Assembly: GCA_964440655.1 (NCBI GenBank)
Contig: CAYTTA010000008.1
Span: 1 to 56,619 of the forward strand
From: CAYTTA01 sp964440655
Lineage (GTDB): Bacteria > Bacteroidota > Rhodothermia > Balneolales > Balneolaceae
Length of the DNA: 56,619 bases
Reading direction: 5' to 3'
The position numbers and the translations under genes were made by a program. This document shows, one piece after another, positions 25,056-33,327 of this stretch. Position 1 is the stretch's first letter. The number at the start of each line of letters is the position of its first letter. The notes below the pieces were generated by a model. It ran no database searches. It was not told where the DNA came from and saw only the letters and a list, made by a program, of their open reading frames with translations.

Positions 25056-26120
25056 ATGTCTTCAACGAATTCCAAAAACAGCAACGACCGCCTCAGATCG
25101 CTCGAAATCGCCGTCGGACAGATTGAGAAACAACATGGCAGCGGAACCATCATGCGACTGGGCGACGGGCCGGCCGAACCGATTCCGGCCATCTCCACCG
25201 GATCCATCCTGGTGGACCACGCTCTGGGCGTGGGAGGGATCCCGCGCGGTCGGATCACCGAGATCTACGGACCGGAGGCGAGCGGGAAGACGACCCTGGC
25301 CATGCACGTGATTGCCGAGGCGCAGAAAGCAGGAGGGTACGCCGCCTTCATCGATGCCGAACACGCCTTTGACACCCGCTATGCGAAAGCCCTCGGCATC
25401 AAGACCGAGGAGCTGCTCATCTCACAGCCCGACAGTGGTGAGCAGGCCCTTGAGATCACCGAAACCCTGATCCGCTCCGGGGCCCTGGACGTCATCGTCA
25501 TCGACTCGGTTGCCGCTCTGGTGCCCCGTGCCGAGCTGGAGGGGGAGATGGGAGATTCCCACGTCGGTCTGCAGGCACGCCTCATGTCCCAGGCTCTGAG
25601 AAAGATAACAGGGATCGTGAACAAGACCCAGACCGCCTGCATTTTCATAAACCAGATCCGGGACAAGATCGGTGTCATGTTCGGCAATCCGGAGACCACA
25701 TCGGGTGGCCGGGCGCTGAAGTTCTACTCCTCCGTGAGGATGGATATCCGCCGAATCGGGGCCCTCAAGAAGGGGGATGAGGTGATGGGGAGCCGGACCC
25801 GGGTGAAGGTGGTCAAGAACAAGGTGGCACCTCCCTTCAAGACGGTCGAGTTCAACATCATGTATGGAAAGGGGATCTCCCGCCTTGCGGAGATTCTGGA
25901 CCTTGCCGTTGAGTTTGACATCATCGAGAAGAGGGGCAGCTGGTTCCGTCACGACGGAGAACCAATCGGACAGGGTACCGATGCGGCACTCCAGTTTCTG
26001 GAGGAGGATGAGGCGCTCACCCGGAAGATCGAGGAGGAGATCCGCCGGCAGCTCACTCCGGAGGATGAGCTGACAATCGCATCGGACGAAAAGGCAGGGG
26101 TCGGAGCCGAAGATGAGTGA
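25056..26120 (+). CDS. recA: Recombinase RecA
   Basis: The 354-residue RecA promotes strand exchange in homologous recombination and co-protease activity. Walker A GPEASGKTT is in the first quarter, followed by VIVIDSVAALVPRAELEGE (Walker B and beyond), the L1/L2 loop region with INQIRDKIGVMFGNPETT, and KVVKNKVAPPF near the C-terminal domain. The tail is acidic. The frame extends upstream to 24888, but the ATG at 25056 matches the normal N-terminus. Its end overlaps recX by 8 bp. Confidence 0.97.
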   Translation: MSSTNSKNSNDRLRSLEIAVGQIEKQHGSGTIMRLGDGPAEPIPAISTGSILVDHALGVGGIPRGRITEIYGPEASGKTTLAMHVIAEAQKAGGYAAFIDAEHAFDTRYAKALGIKTEELLISQPDSGEQALEITETLIRSGALDVIVIDSVAALVPRAELEGEMGDSHVGLQARLMSQALRKITGIVNKTQTACIFINQIRDKIGVMFGNPETTSGGRALKFYSSVRMDIRRIGALKKGDEVMGSRTRVKVVKNKVAPPFKTVEFNIMYGKGISRLAEILDLAVEFDIIEKRGSWFRHDGEPIGQGTDAALQFLEEDEALTRKIEEEIRRQLTPEDELTIASDEKAGVGAEDE

Positions 26121-26826
26121 ACGGAGCGGCAGGTCCGGCTCCGGCATCCGGTCGGGCGGCATCCGGCTGCCCGTCCGGATCACGGCCCTGATCCCACAGA
26201 AAAGAAATCCCGACAGGATCTCCCTCTTTCATGAGGGGGAGTTTCTCCTCGGGGTCTCCGCCTCCACCCTGCTTCGGTTCGGCCTCACCCGCGGGAGCGA
26301 GATCACGGAAGAACTTTTTGAGCAGATCAGCCGGGAAGAGGATCTCGGACAGGTGCGGGAAACCGCACTGAGACTTCTCTCCAGAAGGGACCACTCCCGG
26401 GGGGAGCTCCGGAAGAAAATGAAGCAGAGAGGACATCCGGAAAATGCCATACACTCCGTTCTGGAGGAGCTGCAGGAGAAGGGTTATCTGGATGATGCGC
26501 TTTTTGCGAGGAAATTCGCCTCCGATCAGCTCCGGTTCCGGGGATGGGGACCTCTCAAGATCCGGAATGAGCTCCAGAGGAAAGGGATTCCTCCCCGAAT
26601 CATCGACCCGATCGTCGACACTCTGGCCAACCATTTGGAGCTGAAGAAGATTTGTGTAGATTTGGCTCTGAAAAGGCGTGCTCATTTCTCCCGGGAGGCG
26701 GATCCGAACAAGCGCAGACAGAAAATTGCGGCCTGGCTTCAGGGAAAGGGATTCACGTTCGAAACGATTCATGAGGCACTGCCCGACATCCTCGACCGGC
26801 TGAATGTTCAAGAACATAACACTTGA
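26113..26826 (+). CDS. recX: Regulatory protein RecX
   Basis: The 237-residue product has the three-helix repeats of RecX, with LLSRRDHSRGELRKKM and LEELQEKGYLDDALFARKF as clear signatures. RecX caps and inhibits RecA filaments; overlap with the end of recA suggests translational coupling. The first 55 or so residues include a beta-rich N-terminal lead seen in some longer RecX proteins. Its 3' end overlaps the next gene by 23 bp. Confidence 0.9.
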   Translation: MSERSGRSGSGIRSGGIRLPVRITALIPQKRNPDRISLFHEGEFLLGVSASTLLRFGLTRGSEITEELFEQISREEDLGQVRETALRLLSRRDHSRGELRKKMKQRGHPENAIHSVLEELQEKGYLDDALFARKFASDQLRFRGWGPLKIRNELQRKGIPPRIIDPIVDTLANHLELKKICVDLALKRRAHFSREADPNKRRQKIAAWLQGKGFTFETIHEALPDILDRLNVQEHNT

Positions 26827-27928
26827 GAAGATCGCCCGTTTTGTGAGCACTCTTGCGGCGCTCGCACTTCTGGTATTTATCCTCTACAACTTCAGCATTC
26901 TTTTTGCCTACGCGGTTATCGCGGTTCTTCTTAGTTATCTGCTTGACCCCCTCGTAAGCCGCATGCAGGCGGCCGGCATGAACCGTACCCTTGCGATCAT
27001 TCTCACGCTGTCGACCGTCATACTGGTCATCGTCTGGATCTCCACCAGCATCATCCCCATCATAGCAAATCAGATGGCGGCACTTGCCGGTCAGCTCAAT
27101 ATGGAGAACATCCGTCTGATCGCCACCAAGATTGAACAGCAGCTGATCGAGCATTTTGATTTTCTGACGCCGGGATTCCTGCAGGAGAACCTTACGAGGC
27201 TCTCGGAAAACCTTTTCGATGCGGGAAGGATCCAGAATATCATGAGCGATTTGATCGGGATCTTCACCAACCTCTTCTATGCACTTCTGGTCATCCCCTT
27301 CTCCACCTTCTTCTTTCTTAAGGATGGAGGGAAGATCCGCCGCGACCTGCTTCAGCTGGTTCCCAACAAATATTTCGAGACGACTCTTACTCTGCTTGAC
27401 AAGATCGAGCGAAGTCTGGGGGTCTACTTCCGCAGCGTCCTTCTGCAGAGCTCACTGGTTGCCTTTTTCTCCTGGGTCTTTCTCTCCATTTCAGGAATGA
27501 CCAACTCCGCTTCCGTGGGTGTGGCTATCGGGGTGGCCAATACCATTCCCTATTTCGGGCCGATTCTGGGTTATATCCTTTCGTTTATCATCTCAATCAT
27601 CGAGACGGGGGATTTCACCCTTGTGGTTCCAAGTCTTACAGCGGTCCTGATGGTCCAGATTCTGGACAACGTCCTCTTCCAGCCCATGATCTTCTCCAAA
27701 TCCGCCGACATCCACCCGGTGGCAATTCTCTTCATTATCCTGATCGGGGCCGAGATTGCCGGCATCCTTGGCATGCTTGTGGCGATCCCCATTGCCACAG
27801 TTATCCGGATCACCATCTCCCAGATCAGCTGGAGCCTGAAGAACTATCACGTCTACCGGGTTGAAAGCACCGAATCACTCTCCATGACGGATCATCCGGA
27901 AGGCCGCTCCCAGGCTACACCTCCCTGA
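26804..27928 (+). CDS. AI-2E family transporter (second paralogue)
   Basis: The 374-residue polytopic protein has the same architecture as the product at 16776-18080 but without the low-complexity loop. N-terminal segments (about 13-55), a segment at about 62-85, a long soluble loop, then a helix block with GVANTIPYFGPILGYI and the C-terminal VAIPIATVIRITI. The family exports small molecules or ions; the substrate is unknown. It overlaps recX by 23 bp, so it is probably the third gene of the recA operon. Confidence 0.85.
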   Translation: MFKNITLEKIARFVSTLAALALLVFILYNFSILFAYAVIAVLLSYLLDPLVSRMQAAGMNRTLAIILTLSTVILVIVWISTSIIPIIANQMAALAGQLNMENIRLIATKIEQQLIEHFDFLTPGFLQENLTRLSENLFDAGRIQNIMSDLIGIFTNLFYALLVIPFSTFFFLKDGGKIRRDLLQLVPNKYFETTLTLLDKIERSLGVYFRSVLLQSSLVAFFSWVFLSISGMTNSASVGVAIGVANTIPYFGPILGYILSFIISIIETGDFTLVVPSLTAVLMVQILDNVLFQPMIFSKSADIHPVAILFIILIGAEIAGILGMLVAIPIATVIRITISQISWSLKNYHVYRVESTESLSMTDHPEGRSQATPP

Positions 27929-27998
27929 TCAGCCGGTTCATTCTGATCATCCACTTCCTCCTGATCAGCCGCTTCCTCCGGACTCGCGCCTCGCCGGG

Positions 27999-28032
27999 AC
28001 TCACCGCATCGCCCGCACTCACCGCATCGCCC
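27999..28032. repeat. 16-bp direct repeat, period 18
   Basis: ACTCACCGCATCGCCC occurs at 27999-28014 and 28017-28032, identical and separated by two bases. A ctgatcagcc motif is also repeated nearby (27926 and 27961). This is the spacer between the exporter and purN-purH; no terminator hairpin stands out. Confidence 0.65.
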
Positions 28033-28137
28033 CCATGATCTGACACTTCTTATCAGGCAACTCCTCCATGACTTCGATACCGATCATTTCGTATCTTGGC
28101 GCCTGGCGGTATTTCTGGCACACATAAGGCGGGAATC

Positions 28138-30354
28138 TTGAAAAAAATTGTCGTTTTTGCCTCGGGGACGGGGAGTAATTTCCAGGCGGTTCTGCACGCG
28201 GTGCAAGAGGGGAAAATTGAGGGCAGGATCGCAGGCCTTATCGCCGGCAAGCCCGGAATCGGAGCGATCGGGATCGCCGAAGCAGCAGGTATCCCTGTTG
28301 AAGTGATTGAACCAACCCGCTACACGGATCCGGACGACTTTGCCGACGCACTTCTTCAGCCCCTGCACCGATGGAATCCGGATCTGATCGTTCTGGCAGG
28401 CTACCTTTTTCTGATCCCGGACAAGGTCCTCCGGGCCTGGCCCGACCGGATCATCAACATCCACCCTTCTCTTCTTCCCCGCTACGGGGGGAAAAATTTC
28501 TATGGAATGCGGGTCCACCAGGCGGTGATTGATTCCGGCGACACCGAGTCGGGCTGCACCGTGCACCTTGTCGATGAGGAGTATGACCGCGGCCCCATCC
28601 TGGCACAAAGAAAAGTGCCGGTACTACCGGACGACACCCCCGCCACCCTGGCCCGGCGCGTTCTCAGGGAAGAGCACCGGCTCCTGCCCGAGGTGATACA
28701 GCAGCTTCTGAAGAGCGACCTTACTATTCCGGCAACTGAAAAAAACAGACCATTGGCACAACTATCCGATTCATCTTCAACATCACAATCCTTGACACTC
28801 CCCACCTCTCCGCTCACGATCCGCCGTGCACTCCTCTCCGTATCGGACAAGACCGGACTCATTCCCTTTGCGAAGGAACTCTCCGAACGGGGCGTTGAAC
28901 TGATCTCCACCGGCGGCACCGCCCATGTACTCCGTGAAGCGGGAATTCCTGTCAGGGATGTCTCTGAAATTACCTCCTTTCCGGAGTGTCTTGACGGCAG
29001 GGTCAAGACTCTTCATCCGGCTGTTCATGGAGGAATCCTCGCCCGCACAAGTCTGGAATCCGATCTGAAGGAGTTGAAAGAACTGGACATCACACCGATC
29101 GAACTGGTGGTTGTGAACCTCTATCCCTTCAAGGAGACCATCTCCCGTGAGGGTGTCACACCTGCCGAAGCAGTGGAACAGATCGATATCGGAGGGCCGA
29201 CCATGATTCGTGCAGCGGCCAAGAATTTCGCCCATGTCTGTGTGCTCACCGACCCGTCCCAATATGACGGACTTCTGGATGAACTCAGGGAGCAGGGTGC
29301 TGTCTCCTTTGAAACCCGGCGCCGTCTGGCAGGGACTGCATTCTGCCATACAGCCGATTATGATGTGGCCATTTCGGGCTATTTCGGCAACCTGAACGGG
29401 GAGGAACTTCCCGGACAGTGGAGCGTCTCGCTTCCGCAGGGCGGGTCGCTCCGATATGGGGAGAATCCCCATCAGCCTGCTGCCCTCTACGGCTCACCCC
29501 AAATATGGTATGAGCCCTTCCATGGCAAGGAGCCCGGCTACAACAACTACCTTGATATGGATTCCGCACTCCGGCTCATGAGCGAGTTTCAGGATTCCGA
29601 GCCCACCGTCGCCATTCTCAAGCATACGGTGCCCTGCGGTGTTGCGTCCGATCCCGCATCGCTCTCCAATGCCTGGAAGAAGGCGTTCCTGGCAGACCAG
29701 ACCTCCCCGTTCGGCGGGGTGGTGATCGTCAACCGGCCGCTGGATCGGGTCACAGCCGAAGAGATTGACGGAATTTTTACCGAAATCGTAATGGCTCCCT
29801 CTTTCAGTGAAGAGGCACTGGAACTGCTCCGGCAGAAGAAGAACCGCCGGCTGGTCCGCATCCTCCGCTGGCCTTCCGCATCCGAGCCCCCGCTCGAGTT
29901 CCGATCCATTCTGGGCGGCGCGCTCCTACAGGTAAGCGACCTGTCCGGTCAGCCTGCGGAAGAGTTCCGGACCGTCACCCGCCGTTCGCCGGATCCAGAT
30001 GAACTGGAGGATCTTCTCTTCGCCTGGAAAATTGTCCGCCATGTGAAATCGAACGGGATTGTCTATGTCAAAAACCGACAGACAGTGGGGATCGGCAGCG
30101 GACAGACCAGCCGGGTAGGAAGTTCAAGACTGGCCGTGAGCAGAGCCAGGGAAGAAGGACTCTCCCTTGAAGGCTCTGTTGTGGCATCCGATGCCTTTTT
30201 CCCCTTTCCGGATGGTGTGGAGGCTGCATCCGAAGCGGGCGCCCGTGCAGTGATCCAGCCGGGGGGGAGCATCCGGGACGAAGAGGTGATCGAAACGGCC
30301 GACCGGCTTGGGCTGGCCATGGTCTTTACCGGAAGACGACACTTCCGCCACTAG
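28138..30354 (+). CDS. purNH: PurN-PurH fusion: GAR formyltransferase / AICAR formyltransferase-IMP cyclohydrolase
   Basis: The single 738-residue frame joins two purine-synthesis enzymes. Residues 1-193 are PurN: GSNFQAVLHAV at 12-22, and the catalytic triad Asn107, His109 (INIHPSLLP) and Asp146. A Ser/Thr-rich linker spans about 194-226. Residues 227-738 are PurH: the IMP cyclohydrolase part opens ALLSVSDKTGL and has STGGTA and DGRVKTLHP. The formyltransferase part has GENPHQPAALYG, KHTVPCG, HVKSN and the C-terminal FTGRRHFRH. Both parts are near normal full length (about 190 and 515). The start is TTG at 28138, preceded by AAGGCGGG; an in-frame TTG at 28096 is an alternative. The fusion puts steps 3, 9 and 10 of the pathway, two of which use 10-formyl-THF, on one chain. 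Confidence 0.93.
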   Translation: MKKIVVFASGTGSNFQAVLHAVQEGKIEGRIAGLIAGKPGIGAIGIAEAAGIPVEVIEPTRYTDPDDFADALLQPLHRWNPDLIVLAGYLFLIPDKVLRAWPDRIINIHPSLLPRYGGKNFYGMRVHQAVIDSGDTESGCTVHLVDEEYDRGPILAQRKVPVLPDDTPATLARRVLREEHRLLPEVIQQLLKSDLTIPATEKNRPLAQLSDSSSTSQSLTLPTSPLTIRRALLSVSDKTGLIPFAKELSERGVELISTGGTAHVLREAGIPVRDVSEITSFPECLDGRVKTLHPAVHGGILARTSLESDLKELKELDITPIELVVVNLYPFKETISREGVTPAEAVEQIDIGGPTMIRAAAKNFAHVCVLTDPSQYDGLLDELREQGAVSFETRRRLAGTAFCHTADYDVAISGYFGNLNGEELPGQWSVSLPQGGSLRYGENPHQPAALYGSPQIWYEPFHGKEPGYNNYLDMDSALRLMSEFQDSEPTVAILKHTVPCGVASDPASLSNAWKKAFLADQTSPFGGVVIVNRPLDRVTAEEIDGIFTEIVMAPSFSEEALELLRQKKNRRLVRILRWPSASEPPLEFRSILGGALLQVSDLSGQPAEEFRTVTRRSPDPDELEDLLFAWKIVRHVKSNGIVYVKNRQTVGIGSGQTSRVGSSRLAVSRAREEGLSLEGSVVASDAFFPFPDGVEAASEAGARAVIQPGGSIRDEEVIETADRLGLAMVFTGRRHFRH

Positions 30355-30414
30355 AACAAGATGGGCAGACAGCTTCGTCTTCTGTACTTGTTTCCATTCC
30401 GGGACGGGGAGGGT

Positions 30415-30692
30415 ATAAAGATCGAGGCCCCCGGGTAGGATGTGTCCACATGCCTCAGGCGTTGTTCCANNNNNNNNNNNNNNNNNNNNNNNNNNNNNNN
30501 NNNNNNNNNNNNNNNNNNNNNNNNNNNNNNNNNNNNNNNNNNNNNNNNNNNNNNNNNNNNNNNNNNNNNATAAAGATCGAGGCCCCCGGGTAGGATGTGT
30601 CCACATGCCTCAGGCGTTGTTCCAGTTCCGGACCTGAAATTGGAATAAAGATCGAGGCCCCGGGCATGATCTCTCCACGTCCATCGCCTGAA
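30415..30692. repeat. 75-bp tandem repeat array broken by an assembly gap
   Basis: Two identical 55-bp segments (30415-30469 and 30570-30624, beginning ATAAAGATCGAGG) flank the run of N. The second is followed by a 20-bp part and then a third, degenerate copy from 30645. The part before the first copy also resembles the 20-bp part, so the unit is about 75 bp. Within each full copy GAGGC and GCCTC enclose ATGTG-TC-CACAT, so each unit can form an imperfect hairpin. The array fills the purNH-mreB spacer; no gene is supported in it. Confidence 0.8.
30470..30569. other. Assembly gap (100 N)
   Basis: Exactly 100 N, the usual placeholder for a scaffold gap of unknown size. Identical sequence on both sides shows the assembler stopped in a repeat, so the real number of copies and the real distance between purNH and mreB are unknown. 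Confidence 0.97.
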
Positions 30693-30825
30693 CGAACATT
30701 TCACCAAGGCCGGAAACTGTTCAAGCGCAGGACTGTATAAAGGGTCTTGAACAGGCCTCGGCCGCCGGGAAATTCCCCCCGTCCCGCGTGGATCCTATCC
30801 CCAAAAAAACCGTCCTCTTAGCCAT

Positions 30826-30845
30826 CTTCTATTCGCAAATAGAAG
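30826..30845. promoter_or_regulatory. Perfect 8-bp inverted repeat upstream of mreB
   Basis: CTTCTATT (30826-30833), loop CGCA, AATAGAAG (30838-30845). The stem is AT-rich and no run of T follows directly, so an operator is as likely as a terminator. It ends 43 bp before the mreB ATG, where a promoter or leader would lie. Confidence 0.55.
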
Positions 30846-30888
30846 CGTAAAATTGTATTTTTAGCCCGAATTTCTTAATCAGGGAACT

Positions 30889-31968
30889 ATGCTGACCACC
30901 GACACCGCCACTCAGAGAAAAACCAGTCTGAACGGAAAAGCCCGGGAAGAGACAAAACCGGGATTGTTTGATTTTCTTTATACCGACATTGCCATCGACC
31001 TCGGTACCGCCAATACACTGATCTACTCCAAGGGAAAGGGTATTGTACTGAATGAGCCCTCCATCGTGGCTCTCAACAACCAGGGGCAGCCCGTCGCCAT
31101 CGGCCACGAAGCCCAGCTCATGCACGAAAAGACCCACAAGAACATCCGGACCGTCCGTCCGCTGCGTGATGGTGTGATCGCCGATTTTGAAGTTGCCGAA
31201 CACATGATCCGCGGCATGATCAAGAATGTGAAAAAAAAGTGGTATTCAACCACCCGCCAGATGGTCGTCTGCGTTCCCAGCGGAATTACCGAAGTGGAGC
31301 GGCGCGCGGTGCGGGACAGTGCCGAACATGCGGGGGCAAAGGAGGTCTATCTGGTGGATGAACCGATGGCCGCGGCGGTCGGAATCGGCCTGAACGTCCA
31401 CGAGCCGGTCGGCAACATGATCGTCGACATTGGAGGAGGAACCACCGAGATCGCCGTTATCGCCCTTTCCGGTATTGTCTACGCCCAGTCTGTCCGGCTC
31501 GGTGGAGACGAGCTGAACGACGACATCATCAACTATTTCCGCAGGAACCACAATCTGCTCATCGGAGAGCGGACGGCCGAACGGATCAAGTGCGAGATCG
31601 GCTCGGCGGCACCCCTCGATGAGGAGCTGGAGATCATCACCAAGGGACGTGATCTGGTAAACGGAGTGCCCCGGACCCGACAGGTAACATCAAAAGATGT
31701 CCGGGAGGCGATCTCCGAATCGGTCAACACGATCGTCGAATCGATCACCAAATCCCTTGAGCAGACTCCGCCTGAACTCTCCGCCGATATTCTCGACCGG
31801 GGCATCATGCTGACCGGCGGAGGAGCTCTGTTGAAAAATCTGGACAAGCTGATCATGGAGACGACCGACCTGCCCGTCCACATTGCGGAAGATCCGCTGA
31901 CGGCCGTGGTTCGGGGAACCGGGGGCATTCTGGAAAATCTCGATTACTACAGGAGTGTTGTCTCCTGA
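30889..31968 (+). CDS. mreB: Rod shape-determining protein MreB
   Basis: The 359-residue actin homologue organises lateral wall synthesis by RodA-PBP2. AIDLGTANTLIY (phosphate 1) is at about residues 34-45, MIVDIGGGTTEIAVI is phosphate 2, and MLTGGGALLKNLD is the adenosine motif. The N-terminus is about 25 residues longer than in typical MreB, which begins close to LFDF; AGGGAA just before the ATG supports the long form. It is the first gene of the mreBCD-mrdA-rodA operon. Confidence 0.96.
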   Translation: MLTTDTATQRKTSLNGKAREETKPGLFDFLYTDIAIDLGTANTLIYSKGKGIVLNEPSIVALNNQGQPVAIGHEAQLMHEKTHKNIRTVRPLRDGVIADFEVAEHMIRGMIKNVKKKWYSTTRQMVVCVPSGITEVERRAVRDSAEHAGAKEVYLVDEPMAAAVGIGLNVHEPVGNMIVDIGGGTTEIAVIALSGIVYAQSVRLGGDELNDDIINYFRRNHNLLIGERTAERIKCEIGSAAPLDEELEIITKGRDLVNGVPRTRQVTSKDVREAISESVNTIVESITKSLEQTPPELSADILDRGIMLTGGGALLKNLDKLIMETTDLPVHIAEDPLTAVVRGTGGILENLDYYRSVVS

Positions 31969-31984
31969 CCGATAACCTGCATGC

Positions 31985-32824
31985 ATGCGCTTCCGACTGC
32001 CTCGCATCGCCGATGCGAAAGACGTTATTCTTACGGTTGCCACCCTTTTCATCGCGGTCTCGCTGATGATATCGCGGCACGATGGCGGACTGCAGAATAT
32101 CCGGAAGGCATCGGTTGCTGTACTCAGCTACCTGGAGCAGCCCCTCTCCACCATCCGGGTCTACCGGCAGGCGCTCAACACCAACACCTACCTGCAGCGT
32201 CAGAACGTACTGCTGCAGGATGAGCTGAGCAGGCTCCGGTCGGCGGAGCAGCAGAACAGAATCCTTCGCGAGCTTCTTGAATTCCGCGAGAGTTCGGCTC
32301 ATCCGCTCATTCCGGTTACCATTGTCTCAAAGGAGATGACCAGTCTGAACAATGCGCTGACCATCAGCGGAGGAGAGAACAGGGGGGTCCGCCCGGGCAT
32401 GCCTCTCATCAATTCGGATGGTCTGATCGGGACGGTGATCCTGACGACCGAGCGCTACGCCCAGGTAATGCCTTACATGCACTCTCTTTTCAGGGTCAGC
32501 GCCCGGGTCCAGGGGACACGTGCCTACGGGATTGTCTCCTGGGAAGGGGAGCGCTCCGACGAGCTGGTCATGCAGCATGTACCCCGGACCATCACCGTCC
32601 GGCCCGGACAGATCGTTGAGACATCGGGCTTCAGCAATCAGTTTCCGCCACATATTCCCATCGGGGAGATCACCCGGGTTGTTCACCAGGAGGGGGTCCT
32701 GACACAGATGATCTACCTCCGTCCCTACGTCAATCTTTTTTCCGTTGCGGAGGGATTTGTGATCGAATTCACTCCCGAAGCCGACATTAAGGAACTCCAA
32801 CAACAGCAACAGGCTCTGTTTTAA
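31985..32824 (+). CDS. mreC: Rod shape-determining protein MreC
   Basis: The 279-residue bitopic protein has a membrane segment at about 14-32, a periplasmic coiled coil at about 60-100, and two beta-barrel-like domains (GLIGTVILTTERYAQVMP; later ETSGFSNQFPPHIPIGEI). It activates PBP2 and links MreB to the periplasm. It is 16 bp after mreB and 6 bp before mreD, with a Gln-rich C-terminus. Confidence 0.92.
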   Translation: MRFRLPRIADAKDVILTVATLFIAVSLMISRHDGGLQNIRKASVAVLSYLEQPLSTIRVYRQALNTNTYLQRQNVLLQDELSRLRSAEQQNRILRELLEFRESSAHPLIPVTIVSKEMTSLNNALTISGGENRGVRPGMPLINSDGLIGTVILTTERYAQVMPYMHSLFRVSARVQGTRAYGIVSWEGERSDELVMQHVPRTITVRPGQIVETSGFSNQFPPHIPIGEITRVVHQEGVLTQMIYLRPYVNLFSVAEGFVIEFTPEADIKELQQQQQALF

Positions 32825-32830
32825 TCCGAT

Positions 32831-33304
32831 TTGGCACGCTCTGAAAATCTAAGGGACCTGCTTACCGGTCTGCTGATGCTTGCTTTGCAGGTGATTCTTT
32901 TTCGCCATCTGCAGATTTACGGTGCGGAATCGGATCTGGTCCTGATCTGGCTGATCTGGCTCTGTACACGAAAGTCGCGGACCGAAGTGCTGCTCTTTGC
33001 CGCTCTCTTCGGCTTTCTGCAGGATGCCCTTACCGACATGTGGGGGCTCCATATGTTCTCCAAGACGTTCCTGGTCTTCATCGTCTATCACTATCTGAAC
33101 AGGATATCGGAGAACAGGCTGATGATCTGGCAGATCTTCCTGATCCTGCTGTCGATTGTGTTTCTCCACAATCTGATCCTGATCGGCCTGAGCCGTTTCG
33201 TGGAGCTCTACTCCAACCCTTACCTCTACGGTTCGATGCTCATTGCCGGAAGCATCTACACCGCTGTTATCGGAAGTTTTCTCTATCTGGTCCGGACAGG
33301 TTAA
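32831..33304 (+). CDS. mreD: Rod shape-determining protein MreD
   Basis: The 157-residue hydrophobic protein has about five membrane segments and the pattern FGFLQDALTDMWGLHMFSK, matching the family's conserved G-x-x-x-D region. It completes the MreBCD complex. The start is TTG at 32831, because the first hydrophobic segment begins soon after and no ATG or GTG is available. Confidence 0.85.
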   Translation: MARSENLRDLLTGLLMLALQVILFRHLQIYGAESDLVLIWLIWLCTRKSRTEVLLFAALFGFLQDALTDMWGLHMFSKTFLVFIVYHYLNRISENRLMIWQIFLILLSIVFLHNLILIGLSRFVELYSNPYLYGSMLIAGSIYTAVIGSFLYLVRTG

Positions 33305-33327
33305 ACAAAGCGGCGAAGTGAGAGCTC

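Noticed and set aside
30415..30692. CRISPR array
   Set aside because: The period is 75 bp, the 55-bp repeat part is too long and no variable spacers or cas genes are seen; the 20-bp intervening part is itself repeated.
30351..30707. Repeat protein with 25-residue units on the minus strand
   Set aside because: All three minus frames are open through the unit, no start context or family is visible, and the frame crosses unknown sequence.
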